Source: Candidatus Woesearchaeota archaeon
GTDB lineage: Archaea; Nanobdellota; Nanobdellia; Woesearchaeales; GW2011-AR9
Direction of reading: 5' to 3'
NCBI GenBank assembly: GCA_016181345.1
Contig: JACOZM010000133.1
Location: 1-9,254 of the forward strand
Length of the DNA: 9,254 nt
Both the position numbers and the translations under genes were made by a program. This document shows, piece after piece, positions 6,413-9,254 of this stretch (positions are counted from its first letter, which is position 1; each line of letters begins with the position of its first letter). The notes under the pieces are model-generated. The model saw only the letters and a program-made list of their open reading frames with translations, searched no databases and was not told where the DNA came from.

Positions 6413-6868
6413 ATGTTATTTTATACTCACTTATTGTTTGGGGTCGCTTTTTTTTTAGTCGTGAGACAATTTGCACCAGAAATATCCACACCTATTTTCC
6501 TTGTTTTTATCTTATTTGGTTCAATCCTTCCCGATATCGATGAGCCAAAAAGCAGAATAAGCCGCTGGAGTGGAATTTTTGGAAAAATAATAGGATTATT
6601 ATCTAAACATCGAGGTTTTTTTCACTCGTTACTATTTATTGCTCTTCTTTATCTTATTCTTAATTATTTTTTTGGATATTATTATGGCCTGGCTGTAGTC
6701 TTAGGATTTTTAGCTCATATTATTGGCGATGGTCTAACACCAATGGGAATAAATCTTTTTTATCCTTTTGTTGAAGGAAGGATTCAAGGGCCAATAAGAA
6801 CTGGAAGCTGGAGCGAGAAAATCCTAATGGGATCGCTTTTAGCTTTTATCCTTTATATGGTGTTTTGA
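6413..6868 (+). CDS. YdjM/DUF457-type membrane-bound metal-dependent hydrolase
   Basis: A 151-aa polytopic membrane protein with about four hydrophobic segments (~7-18, ~25-40, ~72-100 and ~137-151). The family signature is complete: an early His in YTHLLFG (His6), LPDIDEPKS (Asp41, Asp43), KHRGFFHS (His66, His71), AHIIGDGLTPMG (His102, Asp106) and the C-terminal IRTGSWSE. These His and Asp residues are the putative metal ligands. The biochemical substrate of the family is uncertain. Relatives occur in bacteria and archaea, and bacterial ydjM is DNA-damage inducible, so its position behind an RPA gene is suggestive only. There is no clear Shine-Dalgarno site before ATG 6413; it is probably read through from the RPA promoter. 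Confidence 0.85.
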   Translation: MLFYTHLLFGVAFFLVVRQFAPEISTPIFLVFILFGSILPDIDEPKSRISRWSGIFGKIIGLLSKHRGFFHSLLFIALLYLILNYFFGYYYGLAVVLGFLAHIIGDGLTPMGINLFYPFVEGRIQGPIRTGSWSEKILMGSLLAFILYMVF

Positions 6869-6928
6869 TCGAGTTTAAGTTATTATTCATTTTTAGTATG
6901 TATTTAGTTCTATACGAAAAATAGTGGT

Positions 6929-7045
6929 AGGTCGTTGTGACCTGCAAGCAAACGAAGCAGATGAGTTTGCTTGTTTGCATGTCACTCAGCCTGATGTTTA
7001 GTGAAAAGTTATTGAAAAAGAATTGATTTAAGCAAAAAATCAGGC
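6929..7045 (+). ncRNA. Candidate structured RNA (two stem-loops) of unknown class
   Basis: Stem-loop 1: GTGAC (6937-6941) pairs with GTCAC (6981-6985), and inside it CAAGCAAAC (6945-6953) pairs perfectly with GTTTGCTTG (6965-6973) around an 11-nt loop. Stem 2: GCCTGAT (6989-6995) pairs with ATCAGGC (7039-7045), starting 3 nt after stem 1. AGGTC (6929-6933) can pair with GACCT (6939-6943), which excludes the GTGAC/GTCAC helix and offers an alternative fold. A weak TATA-like TATACGAA (6911-6918) lies about 25 nt before the start of stem 1. No tRNA or C/D-box pattern fits. It could be a small RNA, or the terminator or 3' UTR of the YdjM-like gene. Confidence 0.4.
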
Positions 7046-7134
7046 AACTAGGCTTATTTTACAATGCTCTTTATGGATTTGACATCTTGACCTTGCCACC
7101 ATTCTCAACTGAACTAAATACATACTATTTTAAC

Positions 7135-7185
7135 TATTGGTTCAGTGGATTTATTGATTCATTTGAGCTATTGATTCAGTTAGGC
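7135..7185 (+). repeat. Three 17-bp direct repeats upstream of the dihydroorotate dehydrogenase gene
   Basis: TATTGGTTCAGTGGATT (7135-7151), TATTGATTCATTTGAGC (7152-7168) and TATTGATTCAGTTAGGC (7169-7185) share TATTG(A/G)TTCA at an exact 17-bp spacing. They end about 40 bp before the TATA box, a plausible position for activator or repressor sites. They could also be a chance slippage product. Confidence 0.65.
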
Positions 7186-7226
7186 ATTTTGTTCTCATCA
7201 TATATCGGTTAAACCATTTATTCTAC

Positions 7227-7234
7227 TATATAAA
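7227..7234 (+). promoter_or_regulatory. TATA box TATATAAA of the dihydroorotate dehydrogenase gene
   Basis: TATATAAA (within CTATATAAAAAG) is a near-ideal archaeal TATA box. The expected transcript start is at about 7256, giving a leader of only ~10 nt before ATG 7267, consistent with the absence of a clear Shine-Dalgarno site. Confidence 0.65.
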
Positions 7235-7266
7235 AAGTTATTAAGTTCGTTTATCCTCGCTCAAGA

Positions 7267-8340
7267 ATGGATATCCTTCGTGAACTATTTGATGAATATT
7301 ATCATTTAATTCGACCAAGTGTTTTTAAAAAAACTGCCCTGCATCCTCAGAAAGCTCATGATGATTTTCTACTATTTTGCAAGTTTATCCATCAGACAAG
7401 ATTATCCTCACATCTCTTGAACCATAGTAACAATTGTTCTTCATTAGGAATATCGAATGCTGCAGGATTCAATAAAAATGGTGAGTTTCCTTTAGAAGTG
7501 ATGAAGGATTTAGGATTCACCCGTGCTGTCGTTGGAACAGTAACTTATGACCCTTGGATAGGAAATCCTCAACCAAATATCCGGCGTTATCCTTTAACAG
7601 AATCGATGGTTAATTGGATGGGGCTTCCGGGAATAGGAGCGAAAAAAATTGCTGAAAAGCTAATAGCTCAACAACGTTGTTTAAGATGTTCTTCTGTTCC
7701 AATAACTATCAATCTTATGTCTACGCCCCAAAAACAAGGAGAAGAAGTTCTTCATGACTTGAAGGGAACGATCTCAGCTAGACGCCATATTCCTGGAGTT
7801 GATCGGTTTGAATTGAATATATCCTGTCCAAATACTCATGCAGTATCGGGAAAGGTTGATGCCAGGAAGGAGAATTTAAAGCAATTAGGCGAGATGCTCT
7901 CTGTTGTTGAAGAACAGGTTTTTGAAGAGCAGAAAATATTGTTGAAGGTATCTCCCGATTCGACAGAAAAAGATGTTCTGGATATAACTACTATTGCACA
8001 TCAATATAAGATTGCTGGTTTTGTTACGACGAATACAACAACACATCATCGGAGAGAATTTATCCCTATTTCTCCACAAAACAATGGACAGCAAGTAGGT
8101 GGAGCGTCAGGAAATGCAGTTTATCAAGACTCATTACGAGTGCAACGGCTCTTTGCTCAACAGAAAAAAAGAAATAAGGAATGGATCATCATCGCTTCTG
8201 GAGGGATCAATTCATTGGAAAAACTCAAAGAAAGGTTTTCTGAAGGCGCTTCTGAGTTACAACTATTTACTCCATTCATCTTTTCCGGACCGCAATTATT
8301 ACGACGATTTCATCGTTACTTTATGAGTAGAGATCAATAA
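7267..8340 (+). CDS. pyrD: Dihydroorotate dehydrogenase (class-2 layout, class-1-type catalytic Cys)
   Basis: A 357-aa FMN enzyme oxidising dihydroorotate to orotate, the fourth step of UMP synthesis. The N-terminal ~55 residues (IRPSVFKKTALHPQKAHDD) match the membrane-associating extension of class 2 (quinone-linked) enzymes. FMN-barrel motifs follow: AAGFNKNGE (Lys70), IGNPQPNIRRYP, FELNISCPNT (Asn184, Cys187, Asn189), LLKVSPD, FVTTNTTT (Asn256), GGASG (278-282), IIIASGGI and FIFSGPQLL. The length fits class 2. However, the catalytic-base position is Cys187 (NISCPN, as in class 1 NLSCPN) where class 2 normally has Ser, and N-x-M-G-L-P (116-121) is also class-1-like. Orotate-contacting residues appear intact, so an active enzyme is expected. 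It has its own promoter, with no other pyrimidine genes in the window. Confidence 0.87.
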   Translation: MDILRELFDEYYHLIRPSVFKKTALHPQKAHDDFLLFCKFIHQTRLSSHLLNHSNNCSSLGISNAAGFNKNGEFPLEVMKDLGFTRAVVGTVTYDPWIGNPQPNIRRYPLTESMVNWMGLPGIGAKKIAEKLIAQQRCLRCSSVPITINLMSTPQKQGEEVLHDLKGTISARRHIPGVDRFELNISCPNTHAVSGKVDARKENLKQLGEMLSVVEEQVFEEQKILLKVSPDSTEKDVLDITTIAHQYKIAGFVTTNTTTHHRREFIPISPQNNGQQVGGASGNAVYQDSLRVQRLFAQQKKRNKEWIIIASGGINSLEKLKERFSEGASELQLFTPFIFSGPQLLRRFHRYFMSRDQ

Positions 8341-8360
8341 ATTGAGATCAATAAATTGAG
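8331..8360 (+). repeat. 14-bp tandem duplication across the pyrD stop codon
   Basis: AGATCAATAAATTG is present at 8331-8344 and exactly again at 8345-8358, with AG beginning a third copy. The first copy contains the last codons and TAA stop (8338-8340) of the dihydroorotate dehydrogenase gene, so the duplication carries a spare stop-like segment into the spacer. Confidence 0.85.
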
Positions 8361-8367
8361 TGATAGG

Positions 8368-8395
8368 ATTATATTGGTAATATTATATTGCAAGA
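8368..8395 (+). promoter_or_regulatory. AT-rich 14-bp repeat, possible promoter of the 8401 gene
   Basis: ATTATATTG occurs at 8368-8376 and 8382-8390, a 14-bp period. The first copy is TATA-like and lies about 25-30 nt before ATG 8401, which would give a leaderless or nearly leaderless transcript. Evidence is compositional and positional only. Confidence 0.35.
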
Positions 8396-8400
8396 CTAAG

Positions 8401-8985
8401 ATGGCAAGATTAAAACTAAGAAATGATCATATTGATGCTTTAGAAGATCAGACAACTAAAGCATATCATCTTTTAAAAAAAGAGATCCAAACTAGAGGAA
8501 AATGCGATCTCTCTTTAGCAGTAGACTCCTATCATGAACTCAAAGATTCTTTAGTTGATATTGCCGGCTATTCTTCCGGACGGAGAAGTTTTATGAGCTG
8601 GAATAGGGGAACTCATCGTGCTCATCTTTTGGATCGTTATCTTCTGCAATATGTTCTTGGACATTCGCTGGCAGTAGGATTTCAAAGGTATGGTACTATC
8701 TTCTCATTTCCAAATGGACCTTCAAAGAAAACACCTCTTGGGAAGGAGGTTCATCTTGATCGTTATGGCCGGATTTATACCCCGGCTGAAGTGGATGAAG
8801 CTGATGATTTAGAAGAAACTATAATCTTAACCATTGATGATAAGAAAACTGGCTATGCGTCGATAACTAAGATTGCTCAAGCTATGGCCAGACGAGGATA
8901 TTTTGATCGTCTGCTTACTGTTCTTGAAGATGTTCGGGCTCTTTATAGGAAACCAGATGGTAGATCTATGGGGCAATCCTTGTAA
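8401..8985 (+). CDS. Unrecognised 194-aa soluble basic protein
   Basis: I do not recognise the family. From ATG 8401 the product is MARLKLRNDH..., hydrophilic and without signal or membrane segment, so cytoplasmic. The N-terminal ~55 residues look helical (LEDQTTKAYHLLKKEI). A central Arg/His-rich stretch has GYSSGRRSFMSWNRGTHRAH (residues 56-75). An acidic patch lies at ~129-140 (AEVDEADDLEE). The C-terminal ~40 residues are helical and basic (ITKIAQAMARRGYFDRLL). The basic helices would be compatible with nucleic-acid binding, but nothing is diagnostic. The frame extends to TTG 8356; I prefer ATG 8401 because the extension falls in the tandem-repeat spacer and reads as non-coding. It is 60 nt after the dihydroorotate dehydrogenase gene, and T-tracts follow its stop. 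Confidence 0.7.
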   Translation: MARLKLRNDHIDALEDQTTKAYHLLKKEIQTRGKCDLSLAVDSYHELKDSLVDIAGYSSGRRSFMSWNRGTHRAHLLDRYLLQYVLGHSLAVGFQRYGTIFSFPNGPSKKTPLGKEVHLDRYGRIYTPAEVDEADDLEETIILTIDDKKTGYASITKIAQAMARRGYFDRLLTVLEDVRALYRKPDGRSMGQSL

Positions 8986-8986
8986 C

Positions 8987-9015
8987 TTTTTTATCATTTT
9001 AATAGCTGTTTTTTT
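8987..9015 (+). terminator. Double T-tract terminator
   Basis: T6 at 8987-8992 and T7 at 9009-9015 lie within 30 nt of the TAA at 8983-8985. Consecutive T-runs without a stem are the usual intrinsic terminators in archaea. Confidence 0.6.
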
Positions 9016-9046
9016 ACCCCCTCACTCCCCATTTGTTCATGGAAGA

Positions 9047-9132
9047 TTGTCTAGTGTTATCACGCCTTTATACCTTATTCTTTTGATGTTTTAAGCCTTT
9101 TGTGAGCTTGCACTTACCCACTAGACAAGTGC
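9047..9132. repeat. 10-bp inverted repeat plus hairpin in the terminal intergenic region
   Basis: TTGTCTAGTG (9047-9056) is the exact reverse complement of CACTAGACAA (9119-9128). The right arm also sits in a local hairpin, GCACTT (9110-9115) with AAGTGC (9127-9132), so two alternative pairings are possible. It ends just before the TATA box at 9141. Confidence 0.55.
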
Positions 9133-9140
9133 GGATAGAG

Positions 9141-9148
9141 TATATAAG
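9141..9148 (+). promoter_or_regulatory. TATA box TATATAAG of a downstream transcript
   Basis: TATATAAG in GAGTATATAAGG is a strong archaeal TATA box, predicting a transcript start near 9166-9170. No start codon with coding potential follows inside the window, so the transcript has a leader of at least ~85 nt or encodes an RNA. Confidence 0.5.
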
Positions 9149-9218
9149 GAATATCGTTCTGATATATTTTGTAACCGTCAACAAATTGTTAGCAAACGAT
9201 TGGTGATAGCTACCCTCG

Positions 9219-9240
9219 CTTATTGCATAATTGCAATAGG
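9219..9240 (+). other. Hairpin near the right edge
   Basis: CTTATTGCA (9219-9227) pairs with TGCAATAGG (9232-9240): nine pairs including one T-G, with a 4-nt TAAT loop. It lies ~50-70 nt downstream of the expected transcript start of the 9141 promoter, so it may be part of a 5' leader or small RNA. Bases 8986-9254 otherwise hold no gene that I can support. Confidence 0.45.
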
Positions 9241-9254
9241 TTTGAAATAAAAAG

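Larger units (their letters stand above)
6869..7266. other. 398-nt intergenic region with RNA-like structure, repeats and promoter
   Basis: No plausible coding ORF is present on either strand. It contains adjacent stem-loops (6929-7045), three 17-bp direct repeats (7135-7185) and the TATA box of the downstream dihydroorotate dehydrogenase gene (7227-7234). The rest is AT-rich without visible pattern. Confidence 0.8.

Noticed and set aside
6929..7054. tRNA or C/D-box sRNA
   Set aside because: No T-loop GTTCRA, no cloverleaf, and the CTGA and GATGA matches are not at C/D box spacing.
7135..7185. CRISPR array or replication-origin iterons
   Set aside because: The units are contiguous 17-mers without spacers, only three copies, and lie directly upstream of a metabolic promoter with no replication initiator gene nearby.
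8099..8326. 75-aa + strand ORF inside the dihydroorotate dehydrogenase gene
   Set aside because: It lies out of frame within a well-conserved enzyme sequence and its product has no domain-like pattern.
8356..8400. Upstream TTG start for the 8401 gene
   Set aside because: It would put the N-terminus in the 14-bp tandem duplications, has no Shine-Dalgarno site, and adds a sequence unlike the rest of the protein.
8873..9094. 73-aa + strand ORF overlapping the end of the 8401 gene
   Set aside because: It starts inside the 8401 frame and runs through the T-tract terminators; the hydrophobic product is an artefact of T-rich sequence.

Overview
The window (about 9.25 kb, A+T-rich, every supported gene on the + strand) looks like a chromosome fragment from an archaeon, most likely a DPANN lineage of the Woesearchaeota/Pacearchaeota kind. 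The archaeal call rests on an RPA-type single-stranded DNA-binding protein with an internal zinc finger, on TATA boxes about 25 nt upstream of start codons (some genes apparently leaderless), on GGTGA/GGAGG Shine-Dalgarno sites, and on five proteins that begin with an archaeal type IV pilin-like signal, N-(K/R)-K-(G/A), followed by a hydrophobic helix. The exact lineage is inference.

Region 1 (1-5320) is a surface-protein cluster. A truncated secreted beta-rich protein is followed by five consecutive genes whose products carry a pilin-like N-terminus (908, 1774, 3152, 3609 and 4196). Two of these genes overlap and the rest are separated by short purine-rich spacers that contain tandem micro-repeats. 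The third gene fuses the pilin-like N-terminus to a complete zinc-dependent N-acetylmuramoyl-L-alanine amidase domain, a bacterial cell-wall hydrolase fold. The last carries a possible fibronectin-III-like C-terminus. Together they suggest minor pilins or pseudopilins of a surface filament or secretion complex that displays a murein amidase. In an organism not expected to make murein, this points to contact with, or attack on, bacteria.

Region 2 (5340-6868) holds a terminator-like T-tract, a promoter whose TATA box lies inside a 19-bp palindrome, the RPA gene, and a YdjM-type polytopic membrane protein 25 nt downstream.

Region 3 (6869-7266) is a 398-nt gap with visible structure: two adjacent RNA stem-loops (about 6929-7045), three 17-bp direct repeats (7135-7185) and a strong TATA box (7227). 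It leads into a dihydroorotate dehydrogenase gene that combines a class-2-type N-terminus with class-1-type active-site motifs. A 14-bp duplication spans its stop codon, and an unrecognised 194-aa protein follows.

Region 4 (8986-9254) contains no gene. It holds two T-tracts, a 10-bp inverted repeat, a strong TATA box (9141) and a hairpin (9219-9240), and looks like a terminator followed by the promoter and leader of something just beyond the window.
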